Positions 54,288-63,780 of a DNA stretch of 64,000 bases are shown here, piece by piece. Source of the stretch: Saprospiraceae bacterium. Its GTDB lineage: Bacteria; Bacteroidota; Bacteroidia; Chitinophagales; Saprospiraceae. The translations under genes were made by a program, and so were the position numbers. Within the stretch, counting starts at the first letter, position 1. The number at the start of each line of letters is the position of its first letter. The stretch lies in NCBI GenBank assembly GCA_016787525.1, contig JAEUUP010000114.1, forward strand, positions 1-64,000. Direction: 5' to 3'. The notes under the pieces were generated by a model, which did no database searches, was not told the origin of the DNA, and saw only the letters and a list, made by a program, of their open reading frames with translations.

Positions 54288-55991
54288 TCAGTCAAAACTC
54301 AAAACCCCAAACCGATAAGAACGACCGTTCTCACCATACACAGCCATATCTCGACGACCCACTTGTCGGCAAATTTTCGGACGAGTTACCACACCTTTAT
54401 CTCGATTCGAGAACATTGGGTAACGTTTCAAACTACCATCTCTCGACACTTCTGCCAAAGTAACAATCGAATATCTATCGGGTGTTTCAGCAACAGTTTT
54501 GGTGCGGCTTGGGTCAAGGTTTTTGGGATTTTCATTGTATGCAAAATACAATTTATCCGCAACAATACTCATAGCATAAGAGGAATAGGTACCACCATCA
54601 TTCACCGATACCTGACGTTTCGGGATACGCGTAGCCCAAGCAATCTCACCATCTGGTTGGATATTGACCACGATAATATCATTGTAGTTAAAATAATAGT
54701 CCGCACGGCGATTCGAGCGATTGTAGCGATAGCCATAAGGGTCGTACCACGATGAGTATGGATTGTACCAGGAGTTATAACCATACAAACCACCATATGT
54801 ACCATAAGGATTGTTATTCAAAAGGCGTTCCTCAATATAATATTGTTCTGCAATCAAAATCACACCGCCATCGCTACGCATAATGAGTTTATCGAGCGAA
54901 TAGTCAAACAACTCAGGTTCGCGGTCTTTATCACCTTTTTCTGTCGCGGCTTTAGCCTGCTGTTTGCTGCGTTCTGACAGATTGGCAGTGACAAAATTAA
55001 AGTCGAACTCGCGGGTGGAAATACTCGTCATATCTTTAGTCCTTGGATTGATTTTAAAAAAGCACGAACCTTTCATACCTTTTGCATCTTTTTCAGAATA
55101 AAAACCCGCACACACGATTTCGCCATCATCAGCAATTCGGAAAGTTAAATCTGTGACAAATTTATCTTTCAAACCAATTTTATATTCTTGCACATCTATC
55201 GTGGAGTCCTTCATATAGGCCACAATATCGTATTGGTAAGTCGGTTTGCCACGTCTTTCCTTACGATTGGCCCCCTCAGTATAAATGATACCCATGATGT
55301 AAACATTTCCCTTATTGTCCACTTGATAGTCTTCGACACCAAATTTGTTTTTGCCATAAGGCAATTTGGCATCTCTTGCCCACAATTCGTTGAAATCTCC
55401 GTCAAAAACAGCAATCGAAAATGATTGCCCATCTTTTGAATTGGGTTGGCGATTGAAAATCACAATTTTGGAACTATCTCGCGATTGTGACAAACTGAAC
55501 ACGTCTTGACGCTCGCGATTCGTTTCATCTTGTTCTCCAATTTTAACCATATCTTTTGCCAGATTGAGCGTATTTTTATTCACCTCTTGGGCAAAAAGGT
55601 AGGTTTTTTCATGTTTTTCATTATAAAAATAGGTCAAAACCCACAAACGACCATCAACCATAACCACATCTTTCAAAAAACGCTCCTTGCCTTTGTATTC
55701 CAAATCCAACTCACGACTACGCACCAATTTCATTCGTGAATTGTAGTACTCAATAATCGGTTTTTGTTTGCCACCGCCAACCAAACCACTTTGGTGCAAA
55801 CGCAAAGCGTAAAAACCGCCCCCCTCAGTAGCGACGATTTTTTGAATCTCAGTATTCGATGGTTCTTGATATTCTTCGCTCCACACCACCGTAGCAGGCG
55901 TACGATTATCTTCAGAAGCGACTTGCTGGGCATTTGCAGTGACCATAAGGCCCCAAAAAATAAGCCAAAGATTAAAACGGATATTTCTCAT
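54288..55991 (-). CDS. Secreted protein with Tyr/Gly/Pro-rich insert, unknown function
   Basis: 567 residues from the ATG at 55991, which begins a clean signal peptide (IRFNLWLIFWGLMVTANAQQ); an earlier in-frame ATG at 56063 would put 24 residues before it. The mature part is beta-rich and looks like a propeller-type fold (VVMVDGRLWVLTYFYN, KGNVYIMGIIY, GGVILIAEQYY). Residues about 430-475 are a Tyr/Asn/Gly/Pro-rich insert (NPYGTYGGLYGY and more). I do not recognise the family. It is exported, lacks a T9SS signal, and converges on the S9 peptidase gene. Confidence 0.6.
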   Translation of the reverse strand: MRNIRFNLWLIFWGLMVTANAQQVASEDNRTPATVVWSEEYQEPSNTEIQKIVATEGGGFYALRLHQSGLVGGGKQKPIIEYYNSRMKLVRSRELDLEYKGKERFLKDVVMVDGRLWVLTYFYNEKHEKTYLFAQEVNKNTLNLAKDMVKIGEQDETNRERQDVFSLSQSRDSSKIVIFNRQPNSKDGQSFSIAVFDGDFNELWARDAKLPYGKNKFGVEDYQVDNKGNVYIMGIIYTEGANRKERRGKPTYQYDIVAYMKDSTIDVQEYKIGLKDKFVTDLTFRIADDGEIVCAGFYSEKDAKGMKGSCFFKINPRTKDMTSISTREFDFNFVTANLSERSKQQAKAATEKGDKDREPELFDYSLDKLIMRSDGGVILIAEQYYIEERLLNNNPYGTYGGLYGYNSWYNPYSSWYDPYGYRYNRSNRRADYYFNYNDIIVVNIQPDGEIAWATRIPKRQVSVNDGGTYSSYAMSIVADKLYFAYNENPKNLDPSRTKTVAETPDRYSIVTLAEVSRDGSLKRYPMFSNRDKGVVTRPKICRQVGRRDMAVYGENGRSYRFGVLSFD

Positions 55992-56459
55992 GTCAGAAAA
56001 TTTTAAATTTTTAAAACAAATGACTTTACAAATTGTGTACTCTTTTGAATAAAATGTATTCACAAACGTAACGTAATTTTTTGACGCTAAATGGTCAAAT
56101 GGATGTCAAATTTTAAGAAATTAGCGGTTAAAGTTTTCTTAAAATTTAGAAATACGGTTTCTGACAGTTATTATTTTCACCCAACGCAAAGTCAAAATAG
56201 CTAACTCAAAATTCGAGGCACATATATAAACATTTAAATAATTTCGTAAAAAACAAAAACACAAAATTAAAATCGCACCCCCTCAGTATCAGCCTAATTT
56301 TCTTCGCTAAGTTCCTAAAAAGTAGTCTAAACGCTTGATTTTGTGGAAAAAAAAGGCGCAAAATCAATGCAAAAAGTTTGAACATCGCTTTTTTATTCGG
56401 TGATGAGGCGTTAACTTTGCGACGATTTTTAAGAACACATATAAAAGTCTATATACGAT
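55992..56459. promoter_or_regulatory. Long divergent promoter region of the ATP synthase operon
   Basis: 468 bp of AT-rich DNA without a gene. It holds a 13-bp dyad AAATTTTAAGAAA / TTTCTTAAAATTT (56108-56120 and 56135-56147), a 10-mer (56279), TAACTTTG (56412-56419) as a likely -7 box for atpB, and TACGTTTG on the minus strand (56063-56070) as a -7 box for the leftward gene. TTG elements at ideal distance are not found, so promoter strength is uncertain. Confidence 0.45.
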
Positions 56460-57797
56460 ATGTCGCTTAAATCCTTTTTATACTCTTGCCTACTAAGCAC
56501 TTTAGCGGTCACAACGCTTTCAGCGCAAGGTCACGATACGCATTCACCCGCACAACATTCTCCTGCCACAACTGAGCAACACGGTCAACAGCCACAAGGC
56601 GAAGCAGCATCTCATGGAGCTGATGCACACGCTGCTGAAGGTCACGCCGCACACGCAGGTTGCCACCCAGAAGAAAAGAAAAGCGACAAATACGACCCAG
56701 TTCCTGCGGTTATGCACCACATTGGTGATGCAAATCATTTTCACATCATCGGCGATTTGCATTTCCCGCTACCTGTATTTGCTTACGACATGGAAAACGG
56801 TTTGACAGCAGGCTTGTCAACAATGTTCCACCATGGTGCAAAAGCTGTCAACGGTTTTGTTTTGGCTCATGATGTCGTTCGCAAAGCGAAAGGTTTGCCG
56901 ATGGGCGAAGTTGATTTGGACGAAATTCATGATGGTCACTACTCTTTTGTCAAAGAAGAATTGAATGCCAAAGGTAAAAAAGAAGACCACCACTTTGTAA
57001 GTTATAAAGGTCAATGCTACGAACTCGAAGAAAGCCGCAAATTGACCAATTTGGAATCATCTTGGATTGATTTTTCTATTACAAAGAACGTATTTACAAT
57101 GTTGATGGCGTTATTGGTGATTGGTTTAGCTTTTTTCAAAACAGCTAATTACTACAAAAACAATCCTAATAAAGCACCCAAAGGCATTGCTAACTTGATG
57201 GAAGTATTCGTGACTTTCATCCGCGATGATGTGGCGAAACCCTCAATTGGACCAAAATATGAGAAATACATGACGCTTTTGATGTCTATTTTCTTCTTTA
57301 TTTTGTTCAACAACTTGTTTGGCTTGATTCCGTTCTTCCCTGGTGGTGCGAACGTAATGGGCAATATCAGCTCAACTATCATTTTAGCAGTCATTGTCTT
57401 CATCGTAGTGACTTTGAGTGGTAACAAAAACTACTGGCAACACATATTTTGGATGCCAGGTGTGCCACTCCCTATCAAAATCTTGATGGCACCTATTGAG
57501 TTTGCTTCAATTTTCATAAAACCATTCACTTTATTAATACGTCTTTTTGCGAACATTACAGCAGGTCACGTTATCATTTTGACTTTCGTCAGTTTGATTT
57601 TTATCTTCGGTAATGCAGGTCAAAGCGTAGGTGGCTCTGCTGGCGGTTCATTGATGGCCATTCCATTTGTGGCATTCATGAATATATTGGAGATACTTGT
57701 TGCCTTTTTGCAAGCATTTATCTTCACGTTATTATCAGCGTTATATATTGGCGGTGCAGTTGAAGAGCATCACCACGACGAAGCAGCGCATCACTAA
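56460..57797 (+). CDS. atpB: ATP synthase F0 subunit a with His-rich N-terminal extension
   Basis: 445 residues, much longer than the usual 250-270 of other phyla and long even for Bacteroidota. Residues 1-22 are a signal-peptide-like segment, and residues 23-75 are rich in His, Ala, Gln and Glu (HDTHSPAQHSPATTEQHG, HAAEGHAAHAGCHPEEKK). The proton-channel part has several membrane helices from about 200, including the conserved NLFGLIPFFPGG and the essential Arg in FTLLIRLFANITAGH. The C-terminus EEHHHDEAAHH is also His-rich. Subunit a forms the proton half-channels. The N-terminal extension should lie in the periplasm and could bind metal. First gene of the operon. Confidence 0.92.
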   Translation: MSLKSFLYSCLLSTLAVTTLSAQGHDTHSPAQHSPATTEQHGQQPQGEAASHGADAHAAEGHAAHAGCHPEEKKSDKYDPVPAVMHHIGDANHFHIIGDLHFPLPVFAYDMENGLTAGLSTMFHHGAKAVNGFVLAHDVVRKAKGLPMGEVDLDEIHDGHYSFVKEELNAKGKKEDHHFVSYKGQCYELEESRKLTNLESSWIDFSITKNVFTMLMALLVIGLAFFKTANYYKNNPNKAPKGIANLMEVFVTFIRDDVAKPSIGPKYEKYMTLLMSIFFFILFNNLFGLIPFFPGGANVMGNISSTIILAVIVFIVVTLSGNKNYWQHIFWMPGVPLPIKILMAPIEFASIFIKPFTLLIRLFANITAGHVIILTFVSLIFIFGNAGQSVGGSAGGSLMAIPFVAFMNILEILVAFLQAFIFTLLSALYIGGAVEEHHHDEAAHH

Positions 57798-57845
57798 TTT
57801 TACAATTATTGTGTTTAATTCGTTAATAATATTTGATTTCTATAA

Positions 57846-58070
<225 letters not shown>

Positions 58071-58085
58071 TCCGCCGAAAGAATC

Positions 58086-58130
58086 TAAACTCTGACCTGC
58101 CAACGGTTGGTTGGTAGGCAGAGTTTAAAA
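58086..58130 (+). terminator. Hairpin after atpE
   Basis: The stem TAAACTCTGACCTGCCAA pairs with TTGGTAGGCAGAGTTTA (58086-58103 and 58111-58127) with one bulged base, followed by AAAA. Placed after the c-subunit gene it may attenuate or stabilise the mRNA, allowing more of subunit c to be made. Confidence 0.6.
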
Positions 58131-58267
58131 AATCATTGGTCATTGATGGTCATTAACAACTAAAAATATATTGTTAATGCCCCCTCAGTAAAAATAAACT
58201 ACTGAACCTCAAAGGACCATAAATGAGTTGAAAAATAATCAATAAGCAATCATCAATATTCAATACA

Positions 58268-58780
58268 ATGATATTCTTAGCAGACTTTTCTCCGATAAAA
58301 CCAGACTTCGGTCTTCTATTTTGGACATCTGTCATCTTCCTTTTGGTATGGATTCCGATTGGACGTAAAGCATTCAAACCCATTCTCGAAGCGTTGAAAA
58401 AACGTGAAGAAGGCATTGCTGATGCATTAGGTGCAGCAGAAAATGCTAAAAAAGAAATGGCAAACTTGAAAGCTGAAAACGAGCAAATCCTCGCAGAAGC
58501 ACGCGAAGAACGCATGAAAATGCTCAAAGAAGCTAAAGATACAGCTAATGCTATTGTCGCAGAATCAAAAAATGCAGCAAAAGAAGAAGCTTCTAAAATC
58601 ATGAAATCAGCGCAGCAAGAAATCGAAAACATGAAACAAGCTGCTATGACTGAGGTGAAAAACCAAGCAGGTTTGCTCGCTTTGGACATTGCTGAAAAAG
58701 TGATTAAAAAAGAGTTGAAAAGCGATGCATCACAAGTAGCATTCGTCAATTCACTCGTAAAAGAAATGAATCTTAATTAA
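58268..58780 (+). CDS. atpF: ATP synthase F0 subunit b
   Basis: 170 residues. One N-terminal membrane segment (about 16-35, GLLFWTSVIFLLVWIPIG) and a long charged helix (EALKKREEGIADALGAAENAKKEM and on) that forms the stator stalk. It contains the typical Ala/Lys/Glu heptads. The C-terminal part contacts subunit delta. It is 197 bp downstream of atpE, with a hairpin and a 10-mer (58181) in the gap. Confidence 0.92.
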   Translation: MIFLADFSPIKPDFGLLFWTSVIFLLVWIPIGRKAFKPILEALKKREEGIADALGAAENAKKEMANLKAENEQILAEAREERMKMLKEAKDTANAIVAESKNAAKEEASKIMKSAQQEIENMKQAAMTEVKNQAGLLALDIAEKVIKKELKSDASQVAFVNSLVKEMNLN

Positions 58781-58788
58781 TGATGAAA

Positions 58789-58844
58789 TATGAAATATGA
58801 AACATGAAAACGGGTATTGCCTCTTTTGTATTTCATATTTCATA
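58789..58844. repeat. Dyad between atpF and atpH
   Basis: TATGAAATATGAAACATGAAAA (58789-58810) pairs with TTTTGTATTTCATATTTCATA (58824-58844) with a few mismatches. Repeats of ATTTCATA continue to 58857. It could form a hairpin in the operon mRNA. Confidence 0.5.
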
Positions 58845-58869
58845 ATTCATATTTCATAATTATAGAAAT

Positions 58870-59451
58870 ATGTCAGTCAGTAGTAGAGTTGCCGGGCGTT
58901 ATGCCAAGTCGTTGATGGATCTTGCCAAAGAAATGGGCAAGTTAAATGATGTTGTCGAAGACATCAAGTCCATCGCCGCTGCCGTGAAAAATCGGGATTT
59001 GTACCTTTTGTTGCAAAGCCCAATCATCACAGCCGATAAGAAAAATACAATCATGAACGCCATTTTTGGTGGTAAATTGAGTGATTTGACGATGTCATTC
59101 ATCAAAATTTGTATTGACAAAGGTCGTGAAGGCTTGTTACCAGATATTTCAACTGAATTTTTGGCTGAGCATAAAAAAATGCAAGGTATCACTACAGTGA
59201 AGGTAACAACAGCTACCCCCCTCAGTACAGAGTCAATCGAAGCGATTCGTAAACAACTCATTTCAAGCTCTGATACTTTGACACAAGTTGAAATTGATGT
59301 AAAAATTGACCCTTCTCTCATAGGCGGCTATGTCGTTGAATTTGGTGATAAACTCTACGATGCCAGTGTTGCCCACAAATTAGATGTCTTGAAAAAAGGT
59401 TTTGCATCTAATCTGTACGAGTCTCAAATAGAGAAGCACGGTACAATATAA
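58870..59451 (+). CDS. atpH: ATP synthase F1 subunit delta
   Basis: 193 residues, normal length for the OSCP/delta family that joins the stator stalk to F1. Seen: start SSRVAGRYAKSLMDLAKE, the middle QSPIITADKKNTIMNAIFG, and the C-terminal DPSLIGGYVVEFGDKLYDASV with the family signature GGYVVxxGDxxxDxSV. It follows atpF by 89 bp. The 10-mer at 59218 codes TPLS. The following 1.5 kb contains two inserted lipoprotein genes. Confidence 0.92.
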   Translation: MSVSSRVAGRYAKSLMDLAKEMGKLNDVVEDIKSIAAAVKNRDLYLLLQSPIITADKKNTIMNAIFGGKLSDLTMSFIKICIDKGREGLLPDISTEFLAEHKKMQGITTVKVTTATPLSTESIEAIRKQLISSSDTLTQVEIDVKIDPSLIGGYVVEFGDKLYDASVAHKLDVLKKGFASNLYESQIEKHGTI

Positions 59452-59537
59452 AATACTGATGGCAAAAAATACCCCTCAGTATTTGACAGTGTTGACAAAT
59501 GAACCCAAAGTGTTTTTTCGTTCAAAATTCATTGAAA

Positions 59538-59972
59538 ATGAAAAAATTGATGGTTCTTATAGCGAGTTTCGCATTTTATTGTCTTGGTTGCGGTAAAACC
59601 GATAATCCAGATTCAAAACCATGTACACGTTCATTCGACACTTTGACTTTGAAAGATACCTATACAGAGATAGACTCGGTTAGTCCGTACAAAGGTACAA
59701 CGACCCTATCTTTCACATTAAGGAATATTACGTTGGCACGACAATCAGGCGATTGTAATATTGTTCCTTTGTGTACGAATTTGATAACCATTACAAATCG
59801 AACAGAAAAAACAATTTCAATCTTTTACAATACTGTCGGCGGTGTCAACGCTATCATCCGACCTTATGAAACTAAAGATGAAGTTGTGCCAACAGGGGCA
59901 ATTATTGGTGTTACAGGTGCATGCTTCAATTTTATGGAGTTCAAGAATAGTATAAAGGTGCGGTATTATTGA
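59538..59972 (+). CDS. Lipoprotein with one copy of a repeated domain, inserted in the atp operon
   Basis: 144 residues from ATG 59538. Signal peptide with lipobox ending at Cys18 (FYCLGC), then one unit of about 100 residues: TEIDSVSPYKGTTTLSFTLRN, then a Cys-flanked stretch CNIVPLCTNLITITNRTEKT. The same unit occurs twice in the next gene. The domain is unknown to me. The gene lies between atpH and atpA, on the same strand, bounded by the 10-mer on both sides (59472 and 59974, the latter directly after the stop). No link to ATP synthesis is evident. The short gaps suggest that it is transcribed with the operon. Confidence 0.65.
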   Translation: MKKLMVLIASFAFYCLGCGKTDNPDSKPCTRSFDTLTLKDTYTEIDSVSPYKGTTTLSFTLRNITLARQSGDCNIVPLCTNLITITNRTEKTISIFYNTVGGVNAIIRPYETKDEVVPTGAIIGVTGACFNFMEFKNSIKVRYY

Positions 59973-60064
59973 TCCCCTCAGTATTTTTTAGTATAAATGC
60001 GTTGAATAGTTACACAAAAAATGTAAATTTGGATTTTATCATTTCAAATTAATATAATTAGAAA

Positions 60065-60841
60065 ATGAAAAATTTCGCGTTTCTGTGTGTGCTATTTTTG
60101 GTTTTATCTTGTTCAAAAGAAAAAAATAGCGTTTCAAAAACTGAGGCATTTTATATTGAAAAAGACTCGACGACGGCTTATTTAGGACAAAAAACGGTAA
60201 AAGTTACATTATTCGATACTGTCATGAATTCAATATGTTCTTCAAGTTTTCTAAAACTTGAGAACTTAACGGCAAAAGATTTGACGATAGGTTATCTGCA
60301 TAATAATATTTTTATAGGAGCTGAATTAGGTACAAAATTAGGTTCGAGGTATAGTTCAAGCGCGGTTATTGATTTGTGTAAAACTTACGATTGCCAAACT
60401 GGTTGTCCTAATATAGAACAAATTATGACTAAGTTGATTGCAAAGTATGATTCAACCAAAATTGATACGTTAAGAACAGTAGAAAAGTATATTGAAAAAG
60501 ACTCAACAAGCGCATTTTTTGGTAAAGAAACGCTCAAATTATCAACTTTGGGTTTATCATTAATTTATGTTAAGTATGGAACTTCTTCAAGTTACTATTC
60601 AAGTAAATGTCTCAATAATTTTTTAGAAATTGAAAATTTGACAGAAAAACAAGTAACTATTAGTATTAATTTCTATGGACCTTTAGGAAATGAATGGAAA
60701 CGGGTAGTAATTGCACCAAGACAAAAATCTACAGAATCGCTTGATTTAGTATTGGGATATTTTAATTGTGGAGTACCATACAGTGGCTGTTGTAATAATA
60801 TAAACCAAGTATTATATTTCACAAAAGTGACGTATAACTGA
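60065..60841 (+). CDS. Lipoprotein with two copies of the same domain, inserted in the atp operon
   Basis: 258 residues. Lipobox ending at Cys16 (LVLSCSK), then two related units (FYIEKDSTTAYLGQKTVKVTL and KYIEKDSTSAFFGKETLKLST; each followed by a FLKLENLTAKD or FLEIENLTEKQ segment). Cysteines are abundant. It is a paralogue of the preceding lipoprotein, with the unit duplicated. It ends in a stop immediately followed by the 10-mer (60842). The family is not recognised. Envelope-located, function unknown, likely co-transcribed with atpA. Confidence 0.65.
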   Translation: MKNFAFLCVLFLVLSCSKEKNSVSKTEAFYIEKDSTTAYLGQKTVKVTLFDTVMNSICSSSFLKLENLTAKDLTIGYLHNNIFIGAELGTKLGSRYSSSAVIDLCKTYDCQTGCPNIEQIMTKLIAKYDSTKIDTLRTVEKYIEKDSTSAFFGKETLKLSTLGLSLIYVKYGTSSSYYSSKCLNNFLEIENLTEKQVTISINFYGPLGNEWKRVVIAPRQKSTESLDLVLGYFNCGVPYSGCCNNINQVLYFTKVTYN

Positions 60842-60941
60842 CCCCTCAGTACAAAATATTAAAAATCAGAATTTTAGCGTCGAAAAACGCTTTATCATAT
60901 TCGATATTTTTTATTTTTTAAATTAATAAAACGATATAAAA

Positions 60942-62525
60942 ATGGTTGACGTAAGACCTGAAGAAATATCAGCAATACTCAAACAACAGTTGGGAGGATT
61001 CTCCACAGCGACTGAATTGGAGCAAGTCGGTACAGTATTGCAAGTCGGTGACGGTATCGCTCGCGTCTATGGTTTGAACAATGTACAAGCGGGTGAGCTT
61101 GTCGAATTTGAAAATGGTACTCAAGCAATTGCCTTAAACTTGGAAGAAGACAACGTGGGTGTGGTACTTTTAGGTGCATCTGATGGCATCCAAGAAGGCT
61201 CGAAAGCGCGCCGTACAGCTCGTATCGCTTCTATTCAAGTAGGCGAAGGTATGGTGGGTCGTGTTGTCAATACATTGGGTCAACCTATTGACGGTAAAGG
61301 CCCGATTGCTGGTCAAAAATACGAAATGCCTTTGGAACGCAAAGCACCTGGTGTTATCTTCCGTCAACCTGTAAATGAGCCACTCCAAACAGGTATCAAA
61401 GCAATTGACGCTATGATTCCGATTGGTCGTGGTCAACGCGAGTTGATTATCGGTGACCGTCAAACAGGTAAAACTGCAATTGCATTGGACACCATCATCA
61501 ACCAAAAAGAATTCTATGAGCGTGGCGAACCCGTTTATTGTATCTATGTCGCTTGCGGTCAAAAAGCATCAACAGTAGCACAAGTTGCACGTGTTTTGGA
61601 AGAAAATGGTGCTTTAGCTTATACGACTATCGTTTCATCTTCTGCTTCTGACCCTGCTCCAATGCAATTCTATGCACCTTTTGCTGGTGCGGCGATTGGC
61701 GAATATTTCCGTGACACAGGTCGTCCTGCTTTAATTATCTATGATGATTTATCAAAACAAGCGGTGGCTTATCGCGAAGTATCCTTGTTATTGCGCCGCC
61801 CTCCAGGACGTGAGGCTTATCCAGGTGACGTATTCTACCTCCACAGCCGTTTGTTGGAGCGTGCAGCGAAAGTCATTTCAAACAATGAAATCGCTAACGA
61901 TATGAACGACTTGCCTGCTTCTTTAAAAGCAGCAGGTATCGTGAAAGGTGGTGGTTCATTGACAGCTTTGCCTATCATCGAAACGCAAGCGGGTGACGTT
62001 TCTGCATATATCCCAACCAATGTAATTTCGATTACAGATGGTCAGATTTTCTTGGACTTGGCATTATTCAACTCAGGTGTACGCCCTGCTATCAACGTAG
62101 GTATCTCGGTATCACGTGTGGGTGGTAATGCTCAGATTAAGTCAATGAAAAAAGTATCTGGTACGTTGAAACTTGACCAAGCACAATACCGCGAGTTGGA
62201 AGCGTTTGCAAAATTCGGTTCTGACCTCGATGCAGCAACAAAAGGTGTTTTGGACAAAGGTTCTCGCAACGTGGAATTGTTGAAGCAGCCACAATACTCG
62301 CCTGTAACAGTTGAGAAACAAGTAGCTGCAATCTACTGTGGTACAAACAACTTGTTGCGCGATGTGCCAGTTAACAAAGTTCGCGAATTTGAAGATTCTC
62401 TCTTCTTAGCTCTTGACGCAAACCATAAAGGTATGTTGGAAAACTTCCGTAAAGGCAAGTTGGAAAATGCTGACTTGGATACTTTGAAAAAAGTAGCTGC
62501 GGATGTAGCACGTCAGGTTAAGTAA
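60942..62525 (+). CDS. atpA: ATP synthase F1 subunit alpha
   Basis: 527 residues, full length. Seen: start [18 protein letters not shown]-loop [15 protein letters not shown] (about 170-184), [18 protein letters not shown], and the alpha-subunit signature [17 protein letters not shown]. The non-catalytic nucleotide-binding subunit of F1. It contains no 10-mer although the flanking gaps do (60842, 62602), which suits a gene under strong codon constraint. Confidence 0.97.
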   Translation: MVDVRPEEISAILKQQLGGFSTATELEQVGTVLQVGDGIARVYGLNNVQAGELVEFENGTQAIALNLEEDNVGVVLLGASDGIQEGSKARRTARIASIQVGEGMVGRVVNTLGQPIDGKGPIAGQKYEMPLERKAPGVIFRQPVNEPLQTGIKAIDAMIPIGRGQRELIIGDRQTGKTAIALDTIINQKEFYERGEPVYCIYVACGQKASTVAQVARVLEENGALAYTTIVSSSASDPAPMQFYAPFAGAAIGEYFRDTGRPALIIYDDLSKQAVAYREVSLLLRRPPGREAYPGDVFYLHSRLLERAAKVISNNEIANDMNDLPASLKAAGIVKGGGSLTALPIIETQAGDVSAYIPTNVISITDGQIFLDLALFNSGVRPAINVGISVSRVGGNAQIKSMKKVSGTLKLDQAQYRELEAFAKFGSDLDAATKGVLDKGSRNVELLKQPQYSPVTVEKQVAAIYCGTNNLLRDVPVNKVREFEDSLFLALDANHKGMLENFRKGKLENADLDTLKKVAADVARQVK

Positions 62526-62536
62526 TTGATTTTGAG

Positions 62537-62590
62537 CTACTTATTGCTAATTTTTGAGCAATTTCATACTGATAAATTAGCAATAAGTAG
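62537..62590 (+). repeat. Dyad between atpA and atpG
   Basis: CTACTTATTGCTAATTT (62537-62553) pairs perfectly with AAATTAGCAATAAGTAG (62574-62590), with a 20-nt loop. There is no T run. It may be an mRNA processing or stability element. A 10-mer follows at 62602. Confidence 0.55.
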
Positions 62591-62670
62591 TCAGATATAC
62601 ACCCCTCAGTATAATTGTTAAATTGCAGTTGATTAGCATCAAATAATCAACCCACAATAGTCAATCTAAA

Positions 62671-63558
62671 ATGGCAAGTTTAAAAGAAGTCCGTATCCGC
62701 ATTGCGTCGGTCATCAGTACGCAACAGATTACAAAAGCGATGAAAATGGTATCGGCGGCAAAACTCCGTCGTGCGCAAGGTGCTATCGTCCAAATGCGCC
62801 CTTATGCTGACCAACTCAACAAAATGCTCATCAACATTTTGTCAAATCTCGATGGCGATGCTGAAACATCATTTGGTGTTGAGCGCGAGATTGAGAACGC
62901 TTGTGTGGTTGTTGTAACGGCAAGTCGTGGTTTGTGCGGTGCTTTCAACACGAATGTTATCAAATCAGCTGTAGCGACTATCAACGAAAAATATGCTAAA
63001 CAACGCGACAATGGTAAATTAACTATTGTTTGCATTGGTAAAAAAGGATACGATTATTTCCGTCGTCGTTATGCGAATTGTACGATTATTGACCATGTTG
63101 AATTGTACAATAATCTACAATTTGAAAATGTCAAATCGGTTGGACAATTTTTGATGGACGGCTTCGAGCAAAAGAAATTTGACCACATTTCAGTCGCTTA
63201 TGGTCGCTTCAAAAATGCGGCGATGCAATTCCCTGAATGTGAGCAGTTTTTGCCCGTTAAAAAACTGGAAGTTGCTCCTGGTGCGAAAAAAGCAAAAGCG
63301 GACTACATTTTTGAGCCAAGCCAACAACAATTGTTGCAAGAACTCGTACCGAGTATTTTGCAGACAACTTTCTATAAATACACACTCGATACACAAGCCT
63401 CTGAACATGGCGCACGTATGACAGCGATGGACAAAGCGACCGAAAATGCGAACGAAATGTTGAAAAACTTGCGTATCAACTACAACAAAGCACGTCAAGA
63501 AGCCATTACGAAGGAGTTGTCAGAAATCGTGGGTGGTGCAGCAGCTTTGGAAGCGTAA
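62671..63558 (+). CDS. atpG: ATP synthase F1 subunit gamma
   Basis: 295 residues, the rotor shaft of F1. Seen: start SLKEVRIRIASVISTQQITKAMKMVSAAKLRRAQ, the SRGLCGAFNTNV signature, and the C-terminal MTAMDKATENANEMLKNLRINYNKARQEAITKEL helix with the typical ending. Last recognisable gene of the atp operon. The beta and epsilon genes (atpD, atpC) are not in the window, which is usual for Bacteroidota. Confidence 0.95.
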   Translation: MASLKEVRIRIASVISTQQITKAMKMVSAAKLRRAQGAIVQMRPYADQLNKMLINILSNLDGDAETSFGVEREIENACVVVVTASRGLCGAFNTNVIKSAVATINEKYAKQRDNGKLTIVCIGKKGYDYFRRRYANCTIIDHVELYNNLQFENVKSVGQFLMDGFEQKKFDHISVAYGRFKNAAMQFPECEQFLPVKKLEVAPGAKKAKADYIFEPSQQQLLQELVPSILQTTFYKYTLDTQASEHGARMTAMDKATENANEMLKNLRINYNKARQEAITKELSEIVGGAAALEA

Positions 63559-63610
63559 TTTGGAGATGTCAAGTACAAAAGTTTCTGTATTGAAGCTTTT
63601 TGATAGATAA

Positions 63611-63670
63611 AAATGAGTAATGTGGTTTTTCCATGTTACTCATTTCTTTTTTGTAAAAATTACTGAGGGG
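63611..63670 (+). terminator. Terminator of the atp operon, followed by a 10-mer
   Basis: The stem AAATGAGTAA / TTACTCATTT with a GG-CC inner pair (63611-63645) is followed by CTTTTTTG. The reverse 10-mer lies at 63661-63670. Confidence 0.7.
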
Positions 63671-63780
63671 GGTAAAATTTTGTAGTTTTAGATAAAAACG
63701 TAATTTTGTCAGAAATATCAAAGTAGTAGTTTGATTGTTTAATCAGCTAAAGTTAAAAAATCCAAAATCGTCAATAAAAA

